Origin: Anseranas semipalmata
Taxonomy: Eukaryota; Chordata; Aves; Anseriformes; Anseranatidae
NCBI GenBank assembly: GCA_013399115.1
Contig: VXAA01001938.1
Coordinates: forward strand, 7,379-71,378
Reading direction: 5' to 3'
Length of the DNA stretch: 64,000 nucleotides
Positions 45,115 through 58,643 of the stretch are shown here, piece after piece. How positions within the stretch are numbered: the stretch's first letter is position 1; each line of letters begins with the position of its first letter. Below the pieces are notes generated by a model. The model did not search any database and was not told where the DNA came from. It worked only from the letters and a program-made list of their open reading frames with translations. A program made the translations under genes and the position numbers.

Positions 45115-47312
45115 GAACTGTTATCCAATAGATTCAATTACTTATTTCCAAGCACTCCAGTTAGTCTTCCTCTGTGGGTATCAGAGGAGTTTCAAAGAAG
45201 AAGGCCTCTACCCCATCATTGAAATACTTAGCTCAGATGTGCTAAATATAACAACAATCTCATAAGCATAACAAAAATAACATAGGATAGTATGCCTACT
45301 ATGTTATGCCTGTAATTAGCTGATATTAACCCTCCAAAATCTAGGACATTGTACTAAGAAATTAAAAACTGTGTGATGTATGCTGTGATAAAAGAATGAA
45401 CTGATTTTAACTCAAGGATTGATGAGATAACAGATTAGATTAATGAGTCCTACCTACATACAGTACTCCATCTCAGACAAACTTTAAGTATGTAAATATG
45501 CTATGAAACCCAAAGATTAAGGTTTTAAGTATTTTGAGAATAGCTAACAGGTGTGAACATTACTAACGATAATTACTCTTTATTCAAAAGACAGTTTTGT
45601 TTTGTTCTGTTTTGTTTTTCAGCAGGAAAGGATTTACTGATGGGTCACTTACCTCTCTGTGTGTTAGCTTTCTCATTGACTTGTATTTTTCCCTCATCGC
45701 TTCATTCAAGATTGAGGAGTATGGTAAATAATCTTGTGCCACGTATTCCTAAATTCAGTTTATGTTTTCATCTGTCTCTGTTTTGTGAGCAAACATTACA
45801 ACTAGTCAACATATTCAAATTCACAGTTTAGTTAGCTTTTCATTTATCCCAAAATGTCTGTCATGTGGGTTCTGAACAAACAATGTCTTGATCTTTATTT
45901 GTTTATATAAGGCCCAATAAGAAAGAATCCCATTACCCTTTTACTTCAAAATATTTGTGAAAATAACTGCTAGGTTAATAGTGAGGTACATGGGCAGTAC
46001 AAAAATATTATTTCAAAAGTGATATACAACTCTCAAGAAGGAATTTAGAAGACATGCTTCAGGTTTAACTTTTCTAAATAGAATTTGCTTCTTCTCAGTT
46101 TTCATATAAAAAGTGATTTTAGAGGAATAGTGACAGCTACATATATATCACTTAGGACTCCACATCTATTTCATATATGAAAACTGATGCTAGTGTAGTG
46201 TTAGTGCTGAAAAGAAAGAAATATTTTCTTATGCATTTTAAACTGAAGGAGTTTATTCTAATCTGGTCCTGGTTTGTGCTTTATTCTTACATTGCAGTAT
46301 GTAAGCTCTTCCTGTTTTCAGAGCATAACTTGCCATTATGTTAAAAAGAATTGCTGTTCTGATGGTTTTTTCCTCTCTTATTCTTTCAGTTCTTGGTCCA
46401 GTATGGACAGCAGGAAAAGCAGGCAGGATGGAATAGGGAAAAATTTTATCAAGAGATATAGTAGTTGACACATTTTATATCTAAGTCTGACATTTCAGAA
46501 AGGTAATATTCTTTGAGAAAGGTGAATGACTCTCTTTCTCCCATACTGTAGTAATAAGCCTCTATCTCAACTCTTAATCTCCACTGTGCCTAACAAGGAC
46601 AACCTATGAGTTCATTCTGCAATCTCTGCTGTGATTAAATAATGAGTTATGGACTTCTGTATAGGTGTGGAGTCCTACTGCTGTAACATTTTTTTTTTTT
46701 TTTTATTTGCTGTCGATTTGTAGAGATCACTGAATGTTACAATTGTTGGGTTTTTTTTGTGCCATAATATTATAGAAGACATGGTCATTTTTTCTATCCA
46801 TCACTCAACAATGTTCCTGGCAGATTGTACTGGTTAGCCTGTGGTTTGACATAGTTTTTAAAAGTAGTTATTTCTTGTCTAAAGATGATGTAAGTTGTTT
46901 TCAGCATTGTATTTCTATTACCAGAACCTTCTGATAAGTAGCAGAAAGTTTGCACAGAGGCAAAATGCTCCTTTATTTGTATTTGTTTTATTTAACTGAA
47001 GTTATGGCAGTGTATGTTGCTAACATAAAATGACCCTGAGTGTCTGTGGAAAGAGTGTGAGACACTAGCAATGGTAATTTTGAGTGGGGAAAGCTTAATT
47101 CATACACATCTTCAGTTGTACACATGCTGCAAGTTGACTGTTGTGTCCAAAGATTAAGTCATGCATAGCTCTTTATTATCCATTCACCTTCTGTGCAACA
47201 CCTGTTGTATCTCCTATGGAAACTGGCAGTTTACCTGAAAAGAGTTGCAAGCATGGTCAGCAGACCACCAGCCTGGATTCTATTTTCAGCTGCCATAGTA
47301 ACCAAGAAAAAC
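45115..47312. other. AT-rich unique sequence, nothing recognised
   Basis: No gene or transposon recognised. It contains a T18 run near 46690. Open frames are short and without recognisable domains. Confidence 0.55.
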
Positions 47313-47757
47313 ATATGGTGAAGGGCCTAGAGAGCAAGACATATGCGGAGCGGCTAAAGTCTCTTGGTTTGTTCAGCCTGGAGAAGAGAAGACTGAGGAG
47401 AGATCTCATCATGGTCTACAGCTTCCTCACGAGGGGAGCGGAGGGGCAGGCGATGATCTCTTCTCTCTGGTGACCAGCGATAGGACCCAAGGGAACAGCC
47501 TGAAGCTGCATCAGGGGAGGTTTAGGCTAGATATCAGGATAAAGTTCTTCACTGAGAGGGTGGTCAGGCACTGGAACAGGCTCCCCAGGGAAGTGGTCAT
47601 GGCACCGAGCCTGACAGAGTTCAAGAAGCGTTTGGACTATGCTCTCAGACACATGGTCTGATTTTGGGTTGCCCTTTAGGGACCTAGGAGTTGGACTCGA
47701 TGATCCTTGTGGGTCCCTTCCAACTTGGGATATTCTATGATTCTATGATTCTATGAC
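47313..47757 (+). mobile_element. CR1 LINE fragment, 3' end (5'-truncated)
   Basis: CR1 relic of about 445 bp. Two frames divided by a one-base shift or stop near 47472 read [35 protein letters not shown] and then [38 protein letters not shown] and [11 protein letters not shown]. The 3' UTR has GATGATCCTTGTGGGTCCCTTCCAACTTGGGA and three ATTCTATG octamers. The UTR (CTTGTGGGTCCC) marks a distinct subfamily, shared by the fragment at 61813. Confidence 0.95.
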
Positions 47758-48726
47758 CTCATGTGGTACTACATATTGTCTTTCCTAAACAGGATGAGGA
47801 AAAGGAGGGAGAGAAGGAGGCAGATGTAACAGATGGAATGGAAAAAGAAAGAGCATATGTGCATTCTCTTTTTCATATGCACATATGCTGAAATCAGAAA
47901 GTAAGACAGTAGGAGAGAGAACAGAAGGAAAAAAAAAGAAAAAAAAAGGAAAATCAAGACAAAACAAAAAGATACAACAGAGATTGACATAGAAAATATG
48001 CATAAAATAAAAGGCAGCATGGGTTCATCAAATCTACTTAGAAAATAATTATGTGCTGGACACATTTTGTTAGATGTTTCAGGGTCAGAATTTGTAATTA
48101 TAGTCTTTGACATCACTGATTTATCATTTTCACCTTGCTGGATGAAGGTCAGGCATTTTAGAGGTGACTTCTTCAGCCAGCTAGATTGATGACAGCACAG
48201 ATTGCTCTTTGAAATTCCTGACGTAACACTTCTGGTGTTTTGCTAAGAGAACATGCTGTGAGGTCACTAATTCAGCGGCTCTGACATAATCAGCTGGAGA
48301 AAAGACACGAATCAATTTGCTGCCTTCAATCTTCTGCATACTGGAAAGATGACCAGAATCGGGCTTTTATGCATGCCCTCTAGCTTGCTAGGAAGAGGAC
48401 TCCTAACCTCACTGATAGAGCACTGCTAGTACATCGGTTGCAAAATGAATACATAGAATTCTATATTCTCAAGCTAAAAAAAAAAAAAAAAAAGAAAAAA
48501 GAAAAGGAAAGGAAACCACAACTCCACAACTTTGTGATTTTTCTGGACTAATTTAAAAACAGACATCCATTATTTATTGGTCAGAAATTTCCACCTACCT
48601 GAAATGGTTTGGTGGATACTTTTCTACAAAATTACTGTTTTGGCCTGTATATTTTTGGGGACCACATATAAAATTGCAAACCCACATTAAACTCATAGCT
48701 CAGCATTTCTAATTTACTATGTCAAT
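47758..48726. other. Unique sequence with A/G-rich low complexity; possible regulatory patch
   Basis: Purine-rich sequence around 47790-47970 (GAGGAAAAGGAGGGAGAGAAGGAGG and A-rich runs) produces hydrophobic/S-rich minus-strand frames that are not coding. An A-rich tract lies at 48476-48512. The interval 48150-48460 has balanced composition and a CRE-like TGACGTAA near 48220, but no identified function. Confidence 0.5.
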
Positions 48727-48904
48727 GAACAGCTGGAGTGCATGGTGCTCCACCTGGGTATGGATGAGGAGCTGACAGAGAGTTTATGGGTCAGGGAGGG
48801 CAGGGACAGGTGACATTATAGCATGTGTCTGCTACAGGCCACCTAATCAGGAAGACTGAGCAGGTGAGACAGATAGTCCCTCTATAGACAGATAGAAGCA
48901 GCCT

Positions 48905-49249
48905 CATGTTCACAAGCCCTCATCCTCATGGGGGATTTCAATCACCCCAATATCTGTTGGAGGGACAGCACAGCAAGGCATAGGCAGTCTAGGAGGTTCC
49001 TGGAATGCATTTATGATATCTTCCTTCTCTGAGTGATAGAGGAGCCATAGAGGAGAGGTGCTATGCTGGACCTCATTCTCACCAACAAGGAGGGGCTGGT
49101 GGGGAATGTGAAGCTCAAGGGCAGCCTTGGCTGCAGTGACCATGAAATGGTGCAGTTTAGGATCCTGAGGGCAGCGAGGAGGGAGCACAGCAAGCTTGCT
49201 ACCCTGGACTTTGGGAGAGCAGACTTTGGCCTCTTCAGGGGTTGGTAGT
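48905..49249 (+). pseudogene. CR1 ORF2 endonuclease remnant (second half)
   Basis: Reads [15 protein letters not shown] with the GDFN catalytic box intact (48931-48942), then RRFLECI and, after a frame break at about 49030, MLDLILTNKEGLVGNVKLKG and CSDHEMVQF with the S-D-H box at 49135-49143. The N-terminal asparagine and glutamate motifs of the APE-type endonuclease are missing. It is a broken copy. Confidence 0.87.
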
Positions 49250-50096
49250 CCCATGCTACGGCTTGGTAGAGTACCATGAGACAAAGCTCTGGAGGGAAGA
49301 GGTGCCCAAGAAAACTGGTTAATATTCAAGGATCACCTCCTCCAAGCTCAGGAGTGATGCATCCCAACAAAGAGGAAGTCAGGCAAAAATGCCAGAAGGC
49401 CTGCATGGATGAACAAGGAGATCCTGGCCAAACTCAAGCAGAAAAAGGAGGCCTACAGAGGATGGAAGCAAGGACAGATAGCCTGGGAGGAATACAGAGA
49501 AATTGTCTGAGAAGCCAGTGATAGAGTAAGGAAAGCTAAAGCCCTGTTAGAATTAAATTTGGCCAGGGATGTCAAGGGCAACAAGAAAGGCTTCTATAGG
49601 TACATCAGAGATAAATGGAAGACTAGGGAAATTGTGGGCCCTCTCCAGGAGGAAATGGGAGACCTGGTTACCCAGGATATGAAGAAGGCTGAGGTACTCA
49701 ATGACTTTTTGGCTTCATCCTTCACTGGCAAGGTCTCTAGCCACACCCCCAAGTTGCAGAAGGCAAAGACAGGGACTGGAAGAATGAAGAACCGCCCACT
49801 GTAGGAGAAGATCAGGTTCAAGACCATCTAAGGAACCTGAATGTGCACGAGTCCATGGGACCTGATGAGATACATCTAAAGGTCCTGAGGGAACTGGCGA
49901 ATGTAGTTGCTAAACCCCTTTCCATCATCTTTGAGAAGCTGTGGCAGTCCAGTGAAGTTCCCACTGACTGGAAGAGGGGAAAAATAACACCCATTTTCAA
50001 AAAAGGAAGAAAGGAAGACCTGGGGAACTACAGGCCAGTCAGTCTCACCTCTGTGCCCGGCAAGATCATGGAGCAGATCCTTCTGAATGGAGGATC
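49250..50096 (+). pseudogene. CR1 ORF2 linker and N-terminal reverse transcriptase remnant
   Basis: Pieces in two or more frames: [20 protein letters not shown] and a WEEYREIV region, [40 protein letters not shown], then [40 protein letters not shown] and [20 protein letters not shown]. The last block (PVSLTSV..K) is the first conserved region of the reverse transcriptase. No aspartate motifs follow because the element ends here. Confidence 0.87.
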
Positions 50097-50126
50097 TGGA
50101 TGGAACTTGACTGGATGGAACTTGAC
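50097..50126 (+). repeat. 15-bp tandem duplication at the CR1 3' breakpoint
   Basis: TGGATGGAACTTGAC occurs twice in tandem followed by a partial third unit (TGGATG). It lies immediately after the last recognisable CR1 base and so marks the rearrangement junction. Confidence 0.8.
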
Positions 50127-51660
50127 TGGATGTCAAGTTAAAAGTCAACTGAGATGTTACAGTCACTGGAAGAATACAGAAAGGTTTTTATCTCATTTAA
50201 AGGTAGTTATCTAAAATACATCATCAAACAAAAAATGTCTGTGTCCTTGATTCTTCTTTCCTCCACTGTTTCTGAAAGGAACATAGGGTAAATAACTCAA
50301 ATTAGGCATATAACCTTTAGGTTCCTATAGTAAAGTAAAAGAGTCCAACTCTACACTTCAATTAAGCTTCTCACTTTCTGTATTTATTATGGTAGGTTCA
50401 TATAAAGGCATCAAAACTGAGATTACTGAGCAAAGTGAACTCCTGGACTACTAGGAGAAATCAGGGAGGAGTTTTATGTGTGTCAGTGATATCCTCAGTT
50501 GTACGCCTGATAAAACCAATGGCTGTGTTATGTTGAAAGTTGGGACCCAGTCAAAACTGAAAACTTTGCAATTACAAGAAAATAATTTCTTATGTGCTTC
50601 TTGGGGGGTGGGGGTGGGGGAGAACTCTAAATAATGTTATTGCCTTGTAAGGGGCTGAAAGCTGCTTTACTGATAACCTGCTTCATCCATAAAATCTGTG
50701 GTATCAGAAGAACAGACTGCAACTTTCGCATGTCTTTTAGCTCTCTGGCACAAAGTGAAGAAACAGAAAGCATAAAAGTAGTCTGAATACTCTGAGTTTG
50801 AGAATGTATTTTGTTCATTTACTTTAACAGTTGCATTGTGACAGAATTTCTTATAGATATATGGGAATTACCATACCAGACCAGACATAGAAACCATATA
50901 GTCCAGTATTCTATCAGTATTCTATCTACAACAAAGGCCCATAGCAAATATTTTAGAAAAATGAAGAAGGCTACAGTAGAAAGATATGGAGTAATCTGCA
51001 TCACATATTAAGTCTCATCATGATTTCAAGTTGGAATATAATCTTTTAATCTTCGAAACATGGAATTTAATAAGCCTTCCACTTCTTAATTATTAATTGA
51101 AACTCTAGATATTCTTGCATATAAATTTACAGTGGTGGTGTTAAGAAAAATGATGATCTCATAAAAAATTTTGATAGACTCAAAATTTTTCTCAGGTTCA
51201 TTTAACTTTCTATCTTGACTTTTGCCAGAGCAAGGTATATGAAAATCATTTATTTCTTATACTACACAGATGAAAATTTTGAGCTAAACCACATGAAAAT
51301 ACAAACACAAAACAAGCACAGAAACTTCAGCCTAGTTTTAAAATTTACTTTTTTTTTTTTGTAGTGACTTACTGTGACAATGAAATTTATAGTTAGTTAA
51401 ACACTGCATGAAGTAATATCTTTTTTAGCTGTTTAACTCCTCAGATTTTAATTCCACTGTTTTTTGTTTGTTTTTCAGCTTTGAGACAAGTAGAAAAAAT
51501 ATTCTGATACGTATTGTCCATACTGCTCATTTATGATTTATTTTTGTAATGTTATCTCTGTCCTATCATCCTAAGATACATTTTAAAGTTGAAAAACAGT
51601 CCTTCAATGTTTGCAAAGATTCCTCAGCTCTTTGGTCATGTTATCCTTTTTTTTTTTTTT

Positions 51661-51678
51661 NNNNNNNNNNNNNNNNNN
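51661..51678. other. Assembly gap (18 N) in a T run
   Basis: N run bounded by T14 and T8, showing that the gap is a homopolymer the assembly could not cross. Confidence 0.99.
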
Positions 51679-52491
51679 TTTTTTTTGAATGCCTTTTAAT
51701 TCTTAATTACCCAATATACACAAACATTTAAAAAGATCACCATAATATTCCTTGCATGATTTATTTCTCCATGTGTGTACACATCCCAATGTCTTGTAAG
51801 AGATGTTTTGTCTTATTTGTACACAGAACAGTGGTTTCTTTTAAGCTGTCAATGTTAACTCCAAGGTTAATTTCCTGGCTAGTGCTGTTAATTGAAATTC
51901 TTGTAGGTCATATGAATAATTTAAATTTTCATCCACTGTCCTTTTGTTCATTTTTTTCTTGACACTCAAGTTTCTCACAGCTGTAACTGGTACTAAATAA
52001 CTAAATTTTATGTCTTCTGTGTAGTCTCCTAACTTTCAGATTCTTAAAAATATATTATCAAAAAAGGCATAATATTGAATCTCAGTATTACTTGCTTTTA
52101 ACTTTTTACATTAAGGAAAACAGATGGTTCACACTCCATCTATATTTTCAAAATTTAGTGCATCTTACTCCATGAGAATACTTTTCCTGCTGCCTATGAC
52201 TATGCCTTTATTAAAATAGTAAGACTTCCAAACATTAAATAATTACTCCAGCCCTAGCATTTATTATGCTTTGTTCTTTTATATAATCTCATAATATGTT
52301 ATGACATACCAGTAAATGTGTTTACTGATAGTCAAGTTTTACAAACACAATGTGATATCAAAATACAACATTCACTGTACAACCTAACCATGATTTTACA
52401 AAAAACAGAATATGAATCAGTGTTCTGTTACACCTGTGTACTCAGATATCTCCTATGTCCTTATGAAGTCAAATAACCTTACTAGTTATGG

Positions 52492-52501
<10 letters not shown>

Positions 52502-52524
<23 letters not shown>
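52502..52524. repeat. Poly(A) run
   Basis: Twenty-three consecutive A residues in unique sequence. Confidence 0.85.
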
Positions 52525-53139
52525 CTAATACAGCAATTTGTTTTTACAGCATCTCCATTCTTTCAGCACTGACCACATTAGACAAGAAATCACTGTGAAA
52601 TGTATGCTATTTAATTACAAGGCTATAGGAGTCTTGCAGTATTAGCTAAACAGAGGGGATTTAACAGCTGTGTCTTGTGAATACTATGACTAGGTCCATT
52701 ATAAGATTAACATTTGCTGGCTCCGATAATGTGATGTCAATTGCACCATCAGTCTTTAACAATGTGTAGCAATTACTAACTGTGCCAAACCACATTCTGA
52801 ACTATCTAATGTGTGAAGACCTTCATTAGGTGACACCCTCAAGAACACCTGTGGACTGTTAGAAGATTATGGCTTGAGGGTAGATATTTCCTGTTCAAAG
52901 GAAAATGTGTTAGGATATTTTGCACACATACAATCTTGTACATATAAGGATTGCAAATTTTGTTATGAATCTTCAGTAGCTATGCATCTTAACATTTCTG
53001 CTAGATAGAGAGATTGACTTTAAAAGATTAATATGGTACATTAATTTTATAGTAAATATTACACTAAATAATTTTTACTTTCATTCAGTACTTCTTAAAG
53101 AACTGAAAGTGCTTTTAGGGTTTTATTTATATGTTTTCC

Positions 53140-53218
53140 ATAAATAAATAAATAAATAAATAAAAATCATAAAGGATAAAAGAAAAAAAGCAAAAGAAAA
53201 GAAAAGAAAAAAAAAAGG
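53140..53218. repeat. (AAAT)n followed by A/G-rich low complexity
   Basis: Six AAAT units (53140-53166), then about 50 bases of AAAAG-type sequence. Confidence 0.85.
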
Positions 53219-54017
53219 ATGTATTCTAGAAGATATGAGTAAAATTGAGCAATGCTGAATTTAAAAAAAAATCAATATAAGATATAGAAGAAAAAACATA
53301 TGTCATATCTTTGTGCTTTACATCCAAGAGCTTTTTTTTTTTTTTCAATACAGTAAAATGGAAAAAGGTGGTCATATACTTGTAGCAAACTACACATCAT
53401 TGTAAAGAGAAACTTACTTATTTCCTCTTATAGAGATGGCCTGACAATAGTATGTTAGAAACACAGACCTTGGTAACAGATTCTATATGAAAAGGAGAAG
53501 CTGCTTAAAATTACATACCCTTAACAATACCTTATCAAACAGATTTTTGAAAATTGAAAGGAGTTTGTTGAAAATTGAAAGCATTTCCTCTGATTTACAA
53601 AAAATAGGAATGCCATTAATTTTTTATAGTTTATTGAATATTTATATAGTGTTGAAAACTAAATATATCAGAAGGGATGTTTTGACTGCTTGTAGGCATT
53701 TAGGAACTGAAATACAAATTATGTATGTTTAGAAATATTTTTTTCAAAGTAGTTCCAGTCCATCAGTTTCTTGAATGCTTTGGCAGTCCATTTTTTTTTC
53801 TAGATGGAGCACTTCATTTCTGAGTTTCCCTCTGAAAGCTTTGGCAGGCAGATGACCCTGTGGTAGTTCTATCACTCTGCTGCACTGAGCTGCCTGATAA
53901 GCAGTGAAAGGGAGGGAAGACTTGATTGTATGACAAAAGACTATATAAAGTTAAAACTGTCAAGCAGCTGAAGATGAAGGCAATCTCTCTTTCTCAATAT
54001 ATACACACTATAGTGTT

Positions 54018-54018
<1 letters not shown>

Positions 54019-54066
<48 letters not shown>

Positions 54067-54067
54067 C
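54019..54067. repeat. (AT)n(AC)n compound microsatellite
   Basis: About eighteen TA units followed by about six CA units. Confidence 0.92.
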
Positions 54068-54813
54068 ATAAAAGCTTCTTGATATATTGATATATTTCTG
54101 GTCCATCAGGAAAAGTGCAAAAATGACATGAAGCCAATATGTAACCTTTGGGACTGGATAAATAAATACATAAAATAAAATTGGTACACAAACAAAGCCT
54201 AACTTTCTGTGAAAAGATCATCTTGACAAAATCAACATCCTCATCTCATTTTTGATTTTTTTGATATCTAACTTAGGGAACTTCTGAGCCATAGAATCCA
54301 AGCCCCACTACATGAAATCCACAGAAAAGTAAAATGAGTAACATCAGTATTGATTCTATTTGCACCTTCTTTACTTTTGTCATATTTTACCACTATGTCT
54401 ATTTTTAATTACATTTTTTGCTAGTTTTATGGTATATTAGATATATTAGTTGTAATACCAAGAAGCTTTTTGCAGAGGTCTAAAAAAGAATGGCAAAATT
54501 AAAATTCTAAGGAGAAAAATTCAAATATTTAAAACATATGACCTTTGAATTGTACAATACATGATAACAAATATTTGTTAATGCCTTCCACAAGTGTATA
54601 ATACATATCTAATAAAATGTGAGAATATATTTGTAGGAGGCGGTACAGTTTTTAAAAAGTGTTTGTTCCTTTTAGAGGAAAAAGGATTTCCCTACCTAGA
54701 TAAAAAAAATTTCTATTCCACATTGCTATACAATAAAAACAATGTGCTATTCTATCATGAATTTATCAACCAATATTTTTCTAAATATCTATTTTTTTTT
54801 TTCCTTTTTACAG

Positions 54814-54850
54814 TGCTCAGCAAGCTTGATGTCCATATTGATGATCTTCC
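54814..54850 (+). other. Microexon-like segment (37 bases), speculative
   Basis: A strong 3' splice-site-like sequence (T12 CCTTTTTACAG, ending 54813) is followed 37 bases later by a good 5' splice-site-like sequence (CC|GTAAGAGG at 54851). The segment can be read as LSKLDVHIDDLP. The reverse strand is also open here (NMDIKLAEHC). I do not recognise either peptide. It could be a real internal microexon of an unknown gene or chance. Confidence 0.15.
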
Positions 54851-56327
54851 GTAAGAGGATCATCATTTGCACTATCCCTTGCACTTGGTGACCAAGTGGC
54901 ACTAAATATTTTCTGTCCGCAGTGCTTAGTCTTCTAAAGCAGCTTCTTCTTGGAGTGAGTACTAGTTGAAACAGTTGCAAAACAGGCCATCAAAAGAGCT
55001 AAATGAAGTAGAATGTATGATCAAACTCAGTCCTTGCTACTCCTGCCGTTTAACGTAGTAGATGTATCCACGCTTAGTTATGCCTGATTTTTTTTTAACT
55101 CTCTGCTTTTACATTGGTAGGTTTACAGTCTTCCTCCAATAGCACAATGGTCACAAATTCCTAATCCACATGATACTTGAGTCAGTGACTAAGTTCACAA
55201 CATGAGCTGGGTGAAACATCAAAGGTAGGATTTCCACTAGTTTTAGAAATCTGGAAGTTGTTTGTTCAGTGCAAGCTACTTGTTGTCAAGGTGATCAGGG
55301 TCATTCTTTTTAGCTGTTATTAGTGCCCTATCAGTTTTGCAGTTCCATATATTTCCATACTGGTATATTTGCTATCCAGAGACTCTAATGCTAATCTCAC
55401 TTTATAACACACAATTTCATGCTTGATTCAGTGGCAGATACTGTTAGGACAGGTCTATAAAATACAGTCCTGACAATCCAGATGATGTATTAGTGCATAT
55501 ATTCCCCTAAAAAGTCCTTTGCAAAAAAATAACATCTTCTGATTGAAACAAAATTTGTGTTGTTTCTCTTATGCAGAGGTCAAAAAAGTTACATACTAGG
55601 ACACACCTGGATCATTAAGCATGTTTCCATTCCATTCCTGCCATTGGGCAATCATACTAACTTTCAGTAAGGAATGCTTGCTTGTGCAGATTTTGCCCTA
55701 TAACTACCAATAATGTTTATTACATTTTATTTGGTAAAAAACAAATAAAATAAAACAAAAACTTAAAGAATAATGAAATTCAAAATTCTAGACTCCAGTT
55801 AACAACTCATTTGAACTCGCATTATCCTGCAAGATGCTAAGAACTAGACAATTTTTATCCTGAATGGAGTAGAAAAACAGAATGCTTATAAACTCTCAGA
55901 CTAAGATCTTGAGAGAAATAAGGCATTGTTCTGTCAATAATGCAATTCATGTCCGTGGTCATTCAGCCTTTTATATTTGTTTGGTCATGTGAGATAAAAG
56001 GTATAATAATTTACATTGTGAGCACATCATGAGATTCTTTATTTGCTTTACTCACTGTAAAGTTGGAGATACAGAGCTACATGTTGTTTTCAGATGTTTC
56101 ATTAGAACTAGTCTGTATACACGCATTTTTATGAATTGTCTATACTTACTTCAGAAACAGCATTTATTTTAGTTATCAATAATGTAAGTAAATCACAGGT
56201 GACGAATCACAGGAGATGATATGATATAACTGGTGTAAAACTCCAACATCAAGCCTACTTGTAAAAATTGGCAATGAAGTTTCATTCTATTTTGTGAATG
56301 GTGATTGACTGAGGCTTGTTTTTTCTT

Positions 56328-56342
56328 GGGGGGGGGGGGGGN
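56328..56342. repeat. Poly(G) run with one N
   Basis: G14 directly followed by N at 56342. The length of the homopolymer is uncertain. Confidence 0.85.
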
Positions 56343-58618
56343 AGAACAATTAAATGATAAATTAGTTAGTAGAAACAAAAATAACACATTGTAGTCAAAA
56401 GTTTATCAACAAACTATGTTAGTACAAACCTCGATTTTAGTGGGACATCTTGAAAAATGTTTGTATAGATACATTTTCAAGCATGTCCTGGAGGTGAGGT
56501 GAACAAAATTAGCTGTCAGCTGGATAATCTGGAGAGTCAGGTTCTATAACCAATGGAAAAAGTGTCTTTGAAAATCTCATGATTCCAGTTGCTAGATTAG
56601 AAGAGGTACAAAGAGCCTATGACAGATGGAGTTTGCATTACATCTGGAACTGATAGTTCAAGAAAGAACATTAGGACCTAATATAATTTAAGAAATGCTA
56701 TGTGGACAGCTATTTTTTCATTCACTACAAATTCAGAATGATCTTCAACTTTAACATACCAAAGCATACCTCCAAGAAACAACAGAAAGATAAGAGTAAC
56801 AGACGCAACATCCATCTGAAGGTTTACCCTTTTTACACAAGAAGTGTAAGAGAACAAATTTTGCTGTTACTTAGGGAACTTTCATGCCAGAGGATAGTAA
56901 GAATGTGATTGCTTAGAAGCCCATGGAGAGTTATATCTATTCTCTTCCATCCAAGTAAGCAACAGTAATTTAATCATGTCCTCTGGATGATATTCCATTC
57001 AAACATCTATCTATGTCATGTTATATATAAATCACAGCTGCAAAATCTTAATTTTCATGTAATGTATTGTGGCTGCGAATACACATGCCACTAACCAGTC
57101 ATCTTAAAGACAAAAAATCTCAATATTTAAATTTCACACTTCCACTACTTAAATTGTTTTGTTTACCATCTTGAATAGACTCATGATTAGCATTTTGCAA
57201 TGTACTAGTATCTAGGGGTTCCAGTCAGGAATTAAGATTTCAGCATTCTAAGAACAGAACATAAAAAGAGAAATAAAAGCAAGGTCATATTAAAAGAACA
57301 ATAAGGTTTCTGTTAAACTAAATCAAATCGATATTCTGTTGAACATCTTGATAATATCCAATATCCAGCACTCTAGAAAAATATATATTCACATGTAATA
57401 TGTTGTCATTGTATGGAACACATAGGTAATGGTAGGTAATAAGTAATGAATAAATTAAGACCATTATTTTTTGAACTTCTCTTTGCTCAACGGTTGATAG
57501 CAATATGATAATATGAATTTTAAGTATTTGGCAAAGGAGTGTTCAAGTCTTACAGTTCATTTTAAATTAGGGCACTTTTTTCAAAAGAGTATGTGGAATG
57601 AAATCCAATATAACTTTTTTTGATGTGTTTTTTCTTTTTTTTACCATACGTTATGTTTACAAAATACATAAGCATTGTTACAACTGTGATCAACTATTTG
57701 TAATACAGAAAAGTTATGTACACACATAAACACAGTAAGTACACATCTATATGTGCATATACATCACACATAAAGATTAAAGGCAAAAGAAAGGAAAAGA
57801 AGGGAAGCTGCAGTTCTTGGACAAGAGAAATGAAAAACCCTAATTTAATGAGAGTGTTCATCTCTAGATCCATATTTACTGAGATGTGACCAAGGAAAAG
57901 CCTTAATGTTAAATATAATCCTATTTTTATTTTCTTGTAACATATTAAGAAATTATGTTATTTGATCCTAAAGTTTAAATGAATGCTAAAGCATACATCC
58001 CAATAACATTCTTAAAACATGTATAGTCAGCTGTTAACAAATGTCCTGATCCCAAACACAGTTATTCATAAACTTAAAGAGTTTCCTTTAAGCAGTACAG
58101 CTTCTCAAGTTAGCCATGTGGAGCACTGTAGAAATATATCTTCTGGATGTGTGATGTTGTACGTGTAAGAAGGTGTTCCAGTGAGGATACTTTCTGATGG
58201 AGCACATGAGCACTTTGTATTGTTGAGCACAAATATGCTGTACAAAGAACATCATAGCTGTAGCACCAGAGTAAGAGAGAAAAGTAAAAACTCATGATTT
58301 AAAAATTGCTATTAAATTAAATCTACATCTCTCCTGAAATTTGATTTTTTTTTTTTCTTTTTAAACAAGGGGAATAAAAAGATATATATAAGGCTGAGCA
58401 GAAATAACAAAAGGCAGTGCTATCCCAGGCCTTCTCTGCAGGTATAAAAACTTCCTTCTACTGGCAATATTATGCAGTGACCACAAAAATTATTATTATT
58501 TTTTTTTCATGAACATAGATGGAAATAAAAAATTGGCCCAAGAGGGACAAGGAAGATACAAGGACAAATTCTCACTGTCTTATAAAATGGATGAGGAATG
58601 GAGAAGAAAATACTTCTA

Positions 58619-58643
58619 AGAAACAAACAAACAAACAAACAAA
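58619..58643. repeat. (AAAC)n microsatellite
   Basis: Six AAAC units. Confidence 0.9.

Larger units (their letters stand above)
48727..50096 (+). mobile_element. CR1 LINE middle section, 3' end missing
   Basis: About 1.37 kb of CR1 ORF2: late endonuclease, linker and the first part of reverse transcriptase. It begins near CTGGAGTGCATGGTG and ends at GGAGCAGATCCTTCTGAATGG (KIMEQIL block), well before the palm. CR1 copies normally lose the 5' end and keep the 3' end, so loss of the 3' end here implies a later deletion or rearrangement. Stops and frameshifts are present. The subfamily differs from the 40.8-kb relic but the domain order is the same. Confidence 0.9.

Noticed and set aside
47769..48116. 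115- and 72-codon minus-strand frames with strongly hydrophobic, F/S/L-rich content resembling membrane proteins
   Set aside because: They are the translation of an A/G-rich low-complexity tract, which reads as poly-F/S/L on the reverse strand.
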